From Turneriella sp. (GTDB lineage Bacteria > Spirochaetota > Leptospiria > Turneriellales > Turneriellaceae): 64,000 nt of DNA. The position numbers were made by a program, and so were the translations under genes. The DNA lies in NCBI GenBank assembly GCA_019186965.1, contig JABARV010000010.1:124001-188000 (forward strand). Reading direction: 5' to 3'. Under the pieces are notes generated by a model, which ran no database searches, was not told the origin of the DNA, and saw only the letters and a list, made by a program, of their open reading frames with translations. Below, piece by piece: positions 1-8,901 of this stretch (its first letter is position 1; each line of letters opens with the position of its first letter).

Positions 1-415
1 CCGATAGATCTGCCGTGGTGGAAAGCCCTGCCACGGTTGTGCTACCCGCCGTTAAGGTTCCGGTGCGGCTAATGTTTGAAGATACCAATACGCTGCTTGC
101 CGCATCGGCATAGAGCACAAAATGCTGAGAGGTTGCACGCCGTACGGCGTTGACCCTGTAGAACGGAGTAAAACTCCCCAAAAGTGCATCCGCCGATGCC
201 TGGCGGTTTTTTGCCCAAAAAGACCACGTAGAAGGACCGCCGTCTGGTCCCATACCGGGTTTTGTAGTGGTGGGGGTAACCAAAAGCGATGCAAGGGCAT
301 CTGCGTCGCTCATGGTCGCGGTAGATGTACCCAAACGGGCGCATGCAAAAGATAAAAAGCTGATAACTATTGCAAAAGCACCTTTGAGAAATTTTTGTGG
401 TACAGGGTAAATCAT
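1..415 (-). CDS. Predicted lipoprotein, N-terminal part (runs off the left edge)
   Basis: An open frame on the minus strand starts with ATG at 415 and is still open at base 1, giving 138 residues. The first 25 residues form a lipoprotein signal: a Lys near the start, a hydrophobic stretch, then the lipobox LSFAC with Cys near residue 25. The mature part is rich in Ser, Thr and Ala (for example TAGSTTVAGLSTTADLS), as in many surface-exposed spirochaetal lipoproteins. No enzymatic motif is visible. The upstream region has no clear Shine-Dalgarno. The function is unknown. The call rests on the signal peptide and the uninterrupted frame. Confidence 0.7.
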   Translation of the reverse strand, partial: MIYPVPQKFLKGAFAIVISFLSFACARLGTSTATMSDADALASLLVTPTTTKPGMGPDGGPSTWSFWAKNRQASADALLGSFTPFYRVNAVRRATSQHFVLYADAASSVLVSSNISRTGTLTAGSTTVAGLSTTADLS

Positions 416-473
416 ACTCTAATGGAAAACAAATGTCCCTCTTGAATATAGTTGTTTTCTGATGGAGGGAGCC

Positions 474-540
474 AAAATAAGCTAATTTTCGCCTTTTTAG
501 GTTGTTCAATAGCCGCGTAAGCGGCCTATTGGACAACCCC
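474..540. repeat. Partial copy of a palindromic MITE-like repeat
   Basis: These 67 bases match the right half of the 119-bp palindromic element at 38772-38890 with about one mismatch. The copy includes a hairpin built on GGTTGTTCAATAGCCGC and its near-complement, and ends in GACAACCCC exactly as the full copy does. The left half is missing. It lies directly against the broken PIN-domain frame that follows. Confidence 0.75.
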
Positions 541-546
541 GCATGG

Positions 547-774
547 ATGGTCGTTGTGTTGGATACAACGGTATTGTTTCAGGCACTACGGGGACAAGGC
601 GCATCTTATTATATTTTATCTTTGGTGCGCCAAAGCCAAATGGATAGTTTTTTAGCATTTATAAGTTACATTGCAAAGCCTATAGTAATCCATTTTACGT
701 ATAAACCGAATTTGCGAGAGATAATGGCGGGCGTACCTAAAAAACGAAAATTGCCACACTGGGATCGTATTTAA
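547..774 (+). pseudogene. Remnant of a PIN-domain toxin gene
   Basis: The frame from ATG 547 begins MVVVLDTTVLFQALRGQGAS, close to the start of PIN-family VapC-like ribonuclease toxins (hydrophobic strand, Asp, then VL..AL). It continues with YYILSLVRQ, also typical. The body is far too short at 75 residues: the usual middle with its further acidic residues is missing. The text then resumes near a motif like the later IHF..KPNLR of this family and ends early. A MITE copy sits immediately upstream where a promoter and ribosome site should be. The gene is probably internally deleted and inactive. No antitoxin gene is adjacent. Confidence 0.55.
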
Positions 775-840
775 CACGTACAAAAAACTTGACCCCGTAG
801 CTTTATAGGGCTTGGTTACCCTAAAGTATAAAGAGGGAAC

Positions 841-1470
841 ATGAAGCCACACACGTTTATCTATCTTGTTGTAGTACTCAGTCTTACCGCCACTCTGGGG
901 GCAGCAAAGGCAGCGCCCAAAAAAGCTGCACCGCAAAACGTGGTAGAGGCGGTGCCTGCACCAATTTCAACGACTTATAAAGTCGCGCCGACGCTCTATG
1001 CGTTTGCGCTGGGCAGTTTGCCGTTTGCGAAACCCAGCGACTTTTTACAGCAAGCTTTGGGTGCCTCACTCGATTTTCGTTTTTCATTTTGGAAGCCGTA
1101 TTTGCAGCCTTACGTTTCGCTTTCTTATGCGTATTCGGGCGGCAAAGAGCACGTAAAGGGTATGAATTACGCTACCGCGCTTGCGGGGCTCAGTTACGAA
1201 TTCACTCCCCTGACACGCCATACCGCCTGGCGCGTTGTGCCGCACCTTGTGGGTGGCTATACGCGTGGCGCAATTGATTACACCGACACGAATGCGGCGC
1301 CGGTAACGCGCACGTACGGCGTGCCGCAAATAGCGTTGGGCGTTCTGAACGATTACCGTATTACGCAGCGCTTTAGCGTGGCGTTGGCACTGCGCGCGGG
1401 GTATCTTTTCGAGCACCAAACACCGCTGCCGTATGCAGCGTTACTTTTGGGCGCAGGCTATACATTTTGA
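841..1470 (+). CDS. Small outer-membrane beta-barrel protein
   Basis: This 209-residue protein has a clear Sec signal peptide (KPHTFIYLVVVLSLTATLGAAKA) and no lipobox. The mature part alternates hydrophobic and polar residues in strands containing Tyr and Phe (YVSLSYAYSGG, HLVGGYTRGAIDY, ALALRAGYLF) and ends in GAGYTF, a C-terminal aromatic as required by the BAM machinery. The length suggests an eight-stranded barrel. GAGG lies just upstream of the ATG. It is followed after 31 bases by the FG-GAP lipoprotein, so the two may be co-transcribed. No specific function can be assigned. Confidence 0.75.
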   Translation: MKPHTFIYLVVVLSLTATLGAAKAAPKKAAPQNVVEAVPAPISTTYKVAPTLYAFALGSLPFAKPSDFLQQALGASLDFRFSFWKPYLQPYVSLSYAYSGGKEHVKGMNYATALAGLSYEFTPLTRHTAWRVVPHLVGGYTRGAIDYTDTNAAPVTRTYGVPQIALGVLNDYRITQRFSVALALRAGYLFEHQTPLPYAALLLGAGYTF

Positions 1471-1501
1471 ATGGTAAATAGGGCAAAAGGGGGATTTCAC
1501 G

Positions 1502-3379
1502 ATGCAACGGCTACATAAAACTTTCGCAACTATTACATTGACTGCCACCCTGGTTTTTACCGCGTGCGCAGACTTTGGCGGCGTGTTTGAAAAGCGCACG
1601 ACAGTGAATAGTGAGGTGAAGACACCCACCTACACCATCGGCGGCACGGTGAGCGGCCTTACGGGAACACTGGTGCTCCAAAACAAGAGCGGCGACGATT
1701 TAACGCTAACAGCCGATGGCAGTTTTACATTTGCCACACCTGTTGAAGAAAATCACGTTTACGATGTCACCGTGAAGACCCCGCCGAGCGGGAAGGTGTG
1801 CAGTTTGAATTTTGCCTCGGGGGTTGCCACCGCGAATGTCACGAATGTGGCGATTCAATGCGCCACGGACAACATTTGGGTACAAGACGCGTACCTCAAG
1901 GCCTCGAACGCGGAGGCATTCGACTTTTTTGGCTACTCGGTTGCGATCTCGGGCTCGACGGTGGTTGTGGGGACAAGTCAAGAAGCTTCCAACCAAACGA
2001 CCATCACGAATACCGATGGTGGTGCCTCTGCCGATAACTCGGCAAACGGTGCTGGTGCCGCGTATATCTTTAAGCGCGATGCCAGCGGTAACTGGATCCA
2101 AGACGCGTACCTCAAAGCATCGAACGCAGAGGCCAGTGACCTCTTCGGCTACTCGGTTGCGATCTCGGGCTCGACGGTGGTTGTGGCGGCGTATGGCGAA
2201 GATTCCAGCCAAACGACCATCACGAATACCGATGGTGGTGCCTCTGCCGATAACTCGGCAAACGGTGCTGGTGCCGCGTATATCTTTAAGCGCGATGCCA
2301 GCGGTAACTGGATCCAAGACGCATACCTCAAAGCCTCGAATGCAGGGACAGGTGACCAATTTGGCCTCTCAGTTGCGATCTCCGGCTCGACGGTGGTTGT
2401 GGGGGCGTTTAATGAATCTTCCAACCAAACGACCATCACGAATGACGACGGAAGCGCTTCGTCGGATAACTCGGCAAACTATGCGGGTGCCGCGTATGTG
2501 TTTAAGCAGGACACCAGCGGCAACTGGATTCAAGACGCATACCTCAAGGCGTCGAATGCGGAAGCAAGCGATTTCTTTGGCTACTCGGTTGCCATCTCCG
2601 GTTCGACGGTTGTGGTCGGTGCCACCCGTGAGAGTTCTAACCAAACGACCATCACGAATACCGATGGTGGTGCCTCTGCCGATAACTCGGCAAGTTTAGC
2701 TGGCGCCGCGTATATCTTTAAGCGCGATGCCAGCGGTAACTGGATCCAAGACGCATACCTCAAGGCCTCGAATGCAGAGGCAGGTGACTACTTTGGCCAA
2801 GCGGTTGCCATCTCGGGCTCGACGGTGGTTGTGGCGGTAGTTTTTGAGGATTCCAACCAAACGACCATCACGAATACCGATGGTGGTGCCTCTGCCGATA
2901 ACTCGGCAAACGGTGCTGGTGCCGCGTATATCTTTAAGCGCGATGCCAGCGGTAACTGGATCCAAGACGCATACCTCAAAGCATCGAACGCAGAGGCCAG
3001 TGACCTCTTCGGCTACTCGGTTGCGATCTCGGGCTCGACGGTGGTTGTGGCGGCGTATGGCGAAGATTCCAACCAAACGACCATCACGAATGACGACGGA
3101 AGCGCTTCGTCGGATAACTCGGCAAACGGTGCTGGTGCCGCGTATATCTTTAAGCGCGACGCGAATGGTGACTGGATTCAAGACGCATACCTCAAGGCCT
3201 CGAACGCAGGAGCAAGCGACGATTTTGGCATCTCGGTTGCGATCTCCGGCTCGACGGTGGTCGTGGGGGCACAGGCGGAAGATTCTAACCAAACGACGAT
3301 CACGAATATCGACGGCAGTGCTTCTGCCGATAACTCGGCAAGCAATGCCGGTGCGGCGTATATTTTTAAGGCGTATTGA
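1502..3379 (+). CDS. Lipoprotein with seven FG-GAP repeats (predicted beta-propeller)
   Basis: This is a 625-residue predicted surface lipoprotein. The signal ends in the lipobox VFTAC (Cys near residue 21). Residues about 40-120 form a small beta domain (IGGTVSGLTGTLVLQN...). The rest is seven repeats of exactly 72 residues, each with a core of WIQDAYLKASNA, an FG.SVAISGSTVVVGA strand pair, a polar loop (TTITN.DG.AS.DNSA) and GAAYIFKRD. This matches FG-GAP/integrin-alpha-type propeller blades, and seven copies would close a seven-bladed propeller. Such proteins usually bind ligands or surfaces; the ligand here is unknown. GGGGATTT precedes the ATG. Its stop overlaps the start region of the next gene. 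Confidence 0.85.
   Translation: MQRLHKTFATITLTATLVFTACADFGGVFEKRTTVNSEVKTPTYTIGGTVSGLTGTLVLQNKSGDDLTLTADGSFTFATPVEENHVYDVTVKTPPSGKVCSLNFASGVATANVTNVAIQCATDNIWVQDAYLKASNAEAFDFFGYSVAISGSTVVVGTSQEASNQTTITNTDGGASADNSANGAGAAYIFKRDASGNWIQDAYLKASNAEASDLFGYSVAISGSTVVVAAYGEDSSQTTITNTDGGASADNSANGAGAAYIFKRDASGNWIQDAYLKASNAGTGDQFGLSVAISGSTVVVGAFNESSNQTTITNDDGSASSDNSANYAGAAYVFKQDTSGNWIQDAYLKASNAEASDFFGYSVAISGSTVVVGATRESSNQTTITNTDGGASADNSASLAGAAYIFKRDASGNWIQDAYLKASNAEAGDYFGQAVAISGSTVVVAVVFEDSNQTTITNTDGGASADNSANGAGAAYIFKRDASGNWIQDAYLKASNAEASDLFGYSVAISGSTVVVAAYGEDSNQTTITNDDGSASSDNSANGAGAAYIFKRDANGDWIQDAYLKASNAGASDDFGISVAISGSTVVVGAQAEDSNQTTITNIDGSASADNSASNAGAAYIFKAY
1883..3376 (+). repeat. Seven tandem 216-bp coding repeats
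   Basis: The landmark CAAGACGC recurs at 1883, 2099, 2315, 2531, 2747, 2963 and 3179, so the period is exactly 216 bp every time. Nucleotide identity between units is high, including silent positions. Units 2 (from 2099) and 6 (from 2963) are nearly identical over more than 100 bases. This indicates recent duplication or gene conversion between blades. Confidence 0.95.
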
Positions 3380-3384
3380 GACAA

Positions 3385-3834
3385 GTGGCCAAACAAAACA
3401 TCCTCATCGCCTTACTGACTTTATTAGGTAGCCTCGTTGTAGGCTACCTCATTTACCAAAACCGCAGCTTACAAAACCAAATCCATGTGCTTTCTGAACG
3501 AAGCGCACCCACCAAAGACGGCAGGCCTGCGGTCGATCCCTTCATCGCTGGGCCGGTTAAGAATCGTATCTTAAAAGGCTATGGCGAGCTGAGTCACTGC
3601 TACAAAGAATACCTCGCCACAAACCCAGTCAAAAAATCAGGCAATGTGCGCATCGATTGGCAAATCACCACTTCGGGAAAACCCGTTTCGCCCGAGGTGG
3701 TCATCACCGATTTTGCGAACAAACCTTTTGAAGCCTGCATCACACAAAAAATCGCAGCATGGAGCTTTCCCGAGCCGGTGGTCAAAAAGTACGTTGAGCA
3801 TACTTTCAAGTTTGACGAAAAAACAGGAAAATAG
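3385..3834 (+). CDS. Membrane-anchored AgmX/PglI-type (TonB-C-like) domain protein
   Basis: This protein of about 149 residues has one N-terminal membrane helix (ILIALLTLLGSLVVGYLIY), a short coiled segment, and a C-terminal domain. The pattern of that domain, with CYKEYL, G.V.IDW.I...G.P..PEVV, F..CI..KI..W.FPEP, is typical of the AgmX/PglI C-terminal family, which resembles the TonB C-terminal domain. It would sit in the inner membrane facing the periplasm. The start is unsure: GTG 3385 is chosen, but TTG 3376, overlapping the previous stop, is in frame too. The overlap suggests translational coupling to the FG-GAP lipoprotein. Its partner is unknown. Confidence 0.7.
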   Translation: MAKQNILIALLTLLGSLVVGYLIYQNRSLQNQIHVLSERSAPTKDGRPAVDPFIAGPVKNRILKGYGELSHCYKEYLATNPVKKSGNVRIDWQITTSGKPVSPEVVITDFANKPFEACITQKIAAWSFPEPVVKKYVEHTFKFDEKTGK

Positions 3835-3852
3835 TTTTAGAGGCATTTATTG

Positions 3853-4010
3853 AGTGAAAATCGCGATTTTTTCACTAAAATTGCTCGTAGGGATAGTTAT
3901 CCCGTAATGTGACATAATACAAAAAAATAGGATAGTTATCCCCTAATGCGACATAATACAAAAAAATAGGATAGTTATCCCCTCATGTGACATAATCCAA
4001 ACTCGCAGCT
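3853..4010 (+). repeat. Dispersed head-iteron-tail repeat, cluster A
   Basis: The 450-base gap before gltB holds a hairpin head (GTGAAAATCGCGATTTTTTC, then ...GCTCGTA). Three tandem units follow, starting at 3891, 3930 and 3969 (period 39). Each unit reads GGATAGTTATCCC then TAATGTGACATAAT. A tail follows, beginning CCAAACTCGCAGCT. Related clusters lie at 25545-25714, 36850-36985 and, inverted, at 53976-54088. The remaining bases up to gltB (about 4011-4287) contain a TTGACA at 4105 but no convincing -10 box. Confidence 0.85.
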
Positions 4011-4287
4011 TGCGGGATAGGAGCTCCCAGAGTTGCTTATCCACCAAAGAATCACCGGTTGCAAAAAATTTGCTCCACCGAGTTACGGATAATCCGCTTT
4101 TTAATTGACACGGTAACTACTCAATAACGTAGCGACTCAACGAGATGCACCACTCACAAAATTAGGTTTTGTTGAGTGTTCAAAAATAGCATCCCATCGC
4201 TTGTGCACGAAAGTAGTAGAAAACCGTGTACCCGTAGATGAGTTTGAAAAATTAAGATTTTTTTTGGGATCTTATAGGAGTAGAAAA

Positions 4288-7200
4288 GTGAGCACCCAAG
4301 TAAATGACACAACAGCACCAGAGGTGTGCCCTGTGGAAAACCGTGTTTTCCCGCCGGCCGCATACGGTATGTACGACCCGCAGTTTGAAAAAGACTCATG
4401 CGGGGTGGGGTTTATCGCCGATTTAAAAGGCGGTAAATCCAGAAATATAATTGATAAAGCTTTAGCGATGCTTTTGAATTTAGAGCATCGTGGCGCAGCA
4501 GGCGCAGACCCGCAAACCGGCGACGGTGCGGGGATTCTCATGCAAATGCCGCATGACTTCATGCGAATTGCCGCCGATGAAGCAAAAATCCAATTGCCCA
4601 ACGAAGGCGACTACGGTGTCGCGTTTGTTTTCATGCCGCAAGAGCGGCCCATCCGCGAACAAATCAAAAATATTTTTGAAAAAATTGTCGTTGACGAAGA
4701 TCTTGAATTTTTGGGCTGGAGGAAAGTTCCCGTTGACAACGATGTGCCTGGTTATGGTGCTAAACTCACCCTCCCCTATATCAAGCAGGCGTTCATCGGC
4801 AGAGGCCAATTCAAAGGGAGCGCGGATGATTTTGAGCGCCGGCTATATTTAGTGCGGCGGGTTATCGACCAACGTATCCGCGTTGAGCTTAAACTCAACC
4901 GTGCGCAATACTACGTCCCTTCTTTCTCCAGCCGCACAATCATCTACAAAGGAATGCTCCTCGCGGCACAGGTGCCCGCGTTTTTCAAAGATTTACGCCA
5001 CAAGGAAATGAAATCGGCGATGGCGTTGATCCACATGCGCTTTTCGACCAACACCTTCCCGACATGGGATCTCGCGCACCCGTTTCGGATGATTGCGCAT
5101 AACGGTGAAATCAACACACTGCGCGGCAACATCAACTGGATGAAAACGCGCGAAGCGGTGATGGAATCGCCGCACTATGGCCCAGACTTAAAACGCATGC
5201 TCCCCATTGTGATGGAAGGGCAATCCGACTCGGCGACATTCGACACCGTGCTTGAACTTTTGGTGATGAGCGGTCGCTCGTTGCCGCACGCGATGATGAT
5301 GATGATACCCGAGGCGTGGTCGAAAAACGATTTAATGAGTCCCGAACGGCGGGCGTTTTATGAATACCACGCAACGATGATGGAACCGTGGGATGGCCCC
5401 GCTGCGGTCGCATTCACCGACGGAAATTTAATCGGCGCGACGCTCGACCGCAACGGTTTGCGTCCTGCACGGTATATCCACACAAAAGACGATCTAGTGA
5501 TCATGGCGTCGGAAGTGGGATTACTCCCAATCGCGCCGGAAGAAATTTTGGCAAGTGGCAAGCTTGAACCCGGGCGTATGTTCCTTGTTGATCTTTCGCA
5601 AAAGCGAATTATCCCCGACGATGAAATCAAAGACAGTATTGTGCGTCAGCGTCCCTATGGTCAATGGGTGCAAGAAAATATTATACACTTCGCTGATTTG
5701 CCCAAGGCGACAACAACACCTCCCAGCGAACCACTTTCACTACGCGAGCGGCAACGCGTGTTTGGTTACACCAAAGAAGACGTACTCACGGTCATGAAGC
5801 CGATGGTTGTCACCGCACAAGAAAATATCGGTTCAATGGGCACCGACGCTGCACTTGCGGCGCTCTCCGAACTGCCGCAGATGCTTTACCGGTATTTCAA
5901 ACAACTTTTTGCGCAGGTGACAAACCCACCGGTCGACGCCATACGTGAAGAGTTGGTGATGGAGCTCACAACGTACGTGGGGCCGGAGCAAAACTTGCTC
6001 GACGAAACGCCACACCATGCGCGGCGCATCGAATTGCCGCACCCTATCATCGACAGCACACAGATTGAACAGTTCAAGGAAATCGCGAAAAGGGGATTTT
6101 CTGCACAAGTTTTTCCGTTGCACTTTAATCCATCGAAAAAAAACGATATGCGCACGCAGCTCGACAAAATGTGTGCGGCTGTCTGCGAGGCTGTAAAGCA
6201 GGGCACGAACATCGTTATTTTAAGCGACCGAGGCGTAAGCGAAAGTGTCGCGCCGATACCAAGTTTGTTGGGGGTCGCTGCTGTGCACCACGCGCTCATC
6301 CGTGCGGGCCTCAGAACCCGCACCGGCATTGTGCTCGAATCGGCAGAGGCGCGTGAAGTGCACCATTTTGCTTTACTCTTGGGGTATGGCGCCAACGCAA
6401 TCAATCCCTACTTGGCGTATGAAACCCTTGCGGATTTATATTCGATTGGTTTTTTACCAGAGATTAAAAGCGAAGAGTATATCGAAAAAAATTACCGCAA
6501 AGCGGTGGCAAAAGGGCTTTTCAAAATTTTCAGCAAAATGGGTATCTCCACATTGCAGTCGTATTGCGGCGCACAGATTTTTGAAGCAATCGGTTTGGAT
6601 ACCGAAATTATTGAACATTATTTCACCGGTACACCTAGCCGCATCGAAGGGGTGAGTCTCGAAATGCTCGAGGAAGAAACCCGCCGCCGCCATCGGGGAG
6701 CATTCGACTCCATGAAAGAAGGTAATTTGGAATCGGGTGGGCTTTACCATTACCGTGTCGACGGCGAAGCGCACCTGTGGAACCCCACGACGATTGCCAA
6801 GTTGCAAATTAGCACCCGCAACTCGGATTACAAAACCTTCAAAGAATACACGCAAGCGGTGGATAACCAAACCGAGCGGCACGTCACGTTGCGTTCTTTG
6901 TTTGAATTAGACTACGCCGCAAACCCCATTGCGTTGGAAGAAGTGGAACCCGCCAAAGAAATTGTAAAACGCTTTGCCACCGGTGCCATGAGCTTTGGTT
7001 CCATTTCATGGGAAGCGCACACCAACTTAGCGATTGCGATGAACCGTATCGGCGGTAAATCCAACACCGGCGAAGGCGGCGAAGGTTCTGAGCGGTTTGT
7101 CACGCTCCCCAACGGTGATTCTTTGCGTTCGGCGATTAAGCAAGTGGCGTCGGGCCGCTTTGGCGTCACCGCAAACTATTTGGTCAACGCCGACGAGCTC

Positions 7201-8901
7201 CAGATAAAAATGGCACAAGGCGCAAAACCGGGCGAGGGCGGCCAATTACCCGGCTTTAAGGTCGATAAAATCATTGGTAAAGTACGCCACTCCACTCCCG
7301 GCGTGACGCTCATCTCACCGCCACCGCACCACGATATTTATTCGATTGAAGATTTGAAACAGCTCATCTTTGACTTAAAAAATATCAACCCGCGTGCGCG
7401 CATTTCGGTGAAACTTGTTTCTGAAAGCGGCGTGGGCACGGTGGCGGCTGGAGTCGCCAAAGCGCACGCCGACCATATTCTCATCAGTGGGCACGACGGC
7501 GGCACCGGTGCATCGCCCATTAGCTCGATCCAATACGCAGGCACTCCGTGGGAACTCGGCCTTGCCGAAGCGCACCAAGTACTCGTCGTCAACGGGTTAC
7601 GCGACCGTGTGTATCTACAAACCGACGGCCAACTTAAAACAGGGCGTGACGTTGTCATCGCCGCGCTTTTAGGCGCCGAAGAGTTTGGTTTTGCCACCGC
7701 GCCTCTTGTGACGCTCGGTTGCATTATGATGCGCAAATGCCACTTGAATACCTGCCCCGTGGGTGTGGCAACGCAAGATCCTGAACTGCGCAAAAAGTTT
7801 TCGGGCAAACCTGAGTACGTGGTGAACTTCATGTTTTATATCGCCGAAGAGATGCGCGAATACATGGCGAAGCTGGGATTTCGTAAAGTGACGGACATGG
7901 TCGGTCGCTCGGATAAACTCATCACTACCCGCCCCAAAAACCATTGGAAAGCGCGTGGAATTGATTTATCGAAACTTTTAGTAGCACAAACACCGCTTTA
8001 CAAAACCGATTTGTACCGCACCAAAGCGCAAAACCATGAAATCGATAAGCAGATTGACAACCGTATCATCGAAATGGCAAAGCCGGCGTTAGATAACGAA
8101 GAGCCGGTATCGATTGAATTACCCGTTACCAACGTTGACCGCACCGTCGGCGCAATGCTCTCGGGTGAAGTCGCCAAACGCTACGGCGAAGAAGGCTTAA
8201 AAGACGACACCATCACCATTAAAATGCAAGGGTATGCCGGCCAAAGTTTTGGCTGCTTTTTGGCAAAAGGCGTAACATTGAGCCTTAGCGGCCAAGCGAA
8301 TGACTACTGCGGTAAAGGCCTTTCGGGCGGCAAACTCATTGTGCATACCTCAGAAAAAGCCGATTACGACCCTGCTGAAAATATTGTCATCGGCAACACC
8401 TGCCTTTATGGCGCGACATCGGGTGAGGCGTACTTTGCAGGGCGTGCCGGCGAACGATTTGCAGTACGCAATTCGGGAGCGCTGGCCGTCGTTGAAGGCA
8501 CCGGCGACCACGGCTGCGAATATATGACGGGTGGCTGCGTTGTTGTTTTGGGGCGCATTGGGCGCAACTTTGCTGCAGGTATGTCGGGTGGTATTGCGTA
8601 TATTTGGGACCCTTACGCGCTCAGCGAAAAGCTTGTGAACCGTGAATTGGTTGAGTTTGAGTACATAAACGATCCAAAAGATGCGGATGAACTCTTAAGC
8701 ATGGTAAAGAAACACTATGCACTCACGCATTCGAAACGCGCTAAAAAACTTTTGGGCGATTGGGACCACCAGATTAAACATTTCAAAAAAATTATCCCGA
8801 CAGAGTACAAGAAAGTTCTCGAGGCGCAAAGCGCCGAGAAAGAAGTTGGTAAAACGGCGCAGGGTAAATCCGCCAAAAAAGTGGAGGTACACCATGGGTA
8901 A
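4288..8901 (+). CDS. gltB: Glutamate synthase (GOGAT), large subunit
   Basis: A 1537-residue glutamate synthase large chain. It moves the amide of glutamine to 2-oxoglutarate, giving two glutamates, using electrons passed from GltD. Visible parts, in order: a short propeptide and the N-terminal nucleophile Cys38 in DSCGVGF (type II glutaminase domain); the central domain; the FMN domain with GAMSFGSISWEAH and GGKSNTGEGGEG; the 3Fe-4S cysteines in CIMMRKCHLNTCPVGVATQ; and the C-terminal beta-helix rich in Gly (GKGLSGGKL, GATSGEAYFAG). GTG 4288 is chosen because AGGAG lies eight bases upstream; an in-frame TTG at 4201 would add 29 unlikely residues. It overlaps gltD by 8 bases and heads a gltB-gltD-glnA operon. 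Confidence 0.97.
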   Translation: MSTQVNDTTAPEVCPVENRVFPPAAYGMYDPQFEKDSCGVGFIADLKGGKSRNIIDKALAMLLNLEHRGAAGADPQTGDGAGILMQMPHDFMRIAADEAKIQLPNEGDYGVAFVFMPQERPIREQIKNIFEKIVVDEDLEFLGWRKVPVDNDVPGYGAKLTLPYIKQAFIGRGQFKGSADDFERRLYLVRRVIDQRIRVELKLNRAQYYVPSFSSRTIIYKGMLLAAQVPAFFKDLRHKEMKSAMALIHMRFSTNTFPTWDLAHPFRMIAHNGEINTLRGNINWMKTREAVMESPHYGPDLKRMLPIVMEGQSDSATFDTVLELLVMSGRSLPHAMMMMIPEAWSKNDLMSPERRAFYEYHATMMEPWDGPAAVAFTDGNLIGATLDRNGLRPARYIHTKDDLVIMASEVGLLPIAPEEILASGKLEPGRMFLVDLSQKRIIPDDEIKDSIVRQRPYGQWVQENIIHFADLPKATTTPPSEPLSLRERQRVFGYTKEDVLTVMKPMVVTAQENIGSMGTDAALAALSELPQMLYRYFKQLFAQVTNPPVDAIREELVMELTTYVGPEQNLLDETPHHARRIELPHPIIDSTQIEQFKEIAKRGFSAQVFPLHFNPSKKNDMRTQLDKMCAAVCEAVKQGTNIVILSDRGVSESVAPIPSLLGVAAVHHALIRAGLRTRTGIVLESAEAREVHHFALLLGYGANAINPYLAYETLADLYSIGFLPEIKSEEYIEKNYRKAVAKGLFKIFSKMGISTLQSYCGAQIFEAIGLDTEIIEHYFTGTPSRIEGVSLEMLEEETRRRHRGAFDSMKEGNLESGGLYHYRVDGEAHLWNPTTIAKLQISTRNSDYKTFKEYTQAVDNQTERHVTLRSLFELDYAANPIALEEVEPAKEIVKRFATGAMSFGSISWEAHTNLAIAMNRIGGKSNTGEGGEGSERFVTLPNGDSLRSAIKQVASGRFGVTANYLVNADELQIKMAQGAKPGEGGQLPGFKVDKIIGKVRHSTPGVTLISPPPHHDIYSIEDLKQLIFDLKNINPRARISVKLVSESGVGTVAAGVAKAHADHILISGHDGGTGASPISSIQYAGTPWELGLAEAHQVLVVNGLRDRVYLQTDGQLKTGRDVVIAALLGAEEFGFATAPLVTLGCIMMRKCHLNTCPVGVATQDPELRKKFSGKPEYVVNFMFYIAEEMREYMAKLGFRKVTDMVGRSDKLITTRPKNHWKARGIDLSKLLVAQTPLYKTDLYRTKAQNHEIDKQIDNRIIEMAKPALDNEEPVSIELPVTNVDRTVGAMLSGEVAKRYGEEGLKDDTITIKMQGYAGQSFGCFLAKGVTLSLSGQANDYCGKGLSGGKLIVHTSEKADYDPAENIVIGNTCLYGATSGEAYFAGRAGERFAVRNSGALAVVEGTGDHGCEYMTGGCVVVLGRIGRNFAAGMSGGIAYIWDPYALSEKLVNRELVEFEYINDPKDADELLSMVKKHYALTHSKRAKKLLGDWDHQIKHFKKIIPTEYKKVLEAQSAEKEVGKTAQGKSAKKVEVHHG

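Noticed and set aside
69-536. Minus-strand open frame of 155 codons at the left edge
   Set aside because: It is rich in Cys and Arg and lies over the lipoprotein frame on the same strand, which has a proper signal peptide and lipobox. It also starts inside the MITE copy.
1706-2699. Long antisense and shifted open frames across the FG-GAP gene
   Set aside because: They arise because the 216-bp repeat is a multiple of three, so a frame free of stops in one unit stays open in all. Their Arg- and Cys-rich translations have no protein-like features.
3891-4007. CRISPR array at the repeat clusters
   Set aside because: The units are nearly identical across their whole length, with only a few variable bases between them and no spacers of 25-40 bases. 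No cas gene is in the window.
8717-8893. Upstream extension of gltD
   Set aside because: It lies inside the C-terminal coding part of gltB. The strong GGAGG and the homologous N-terminus place the start at 8894.
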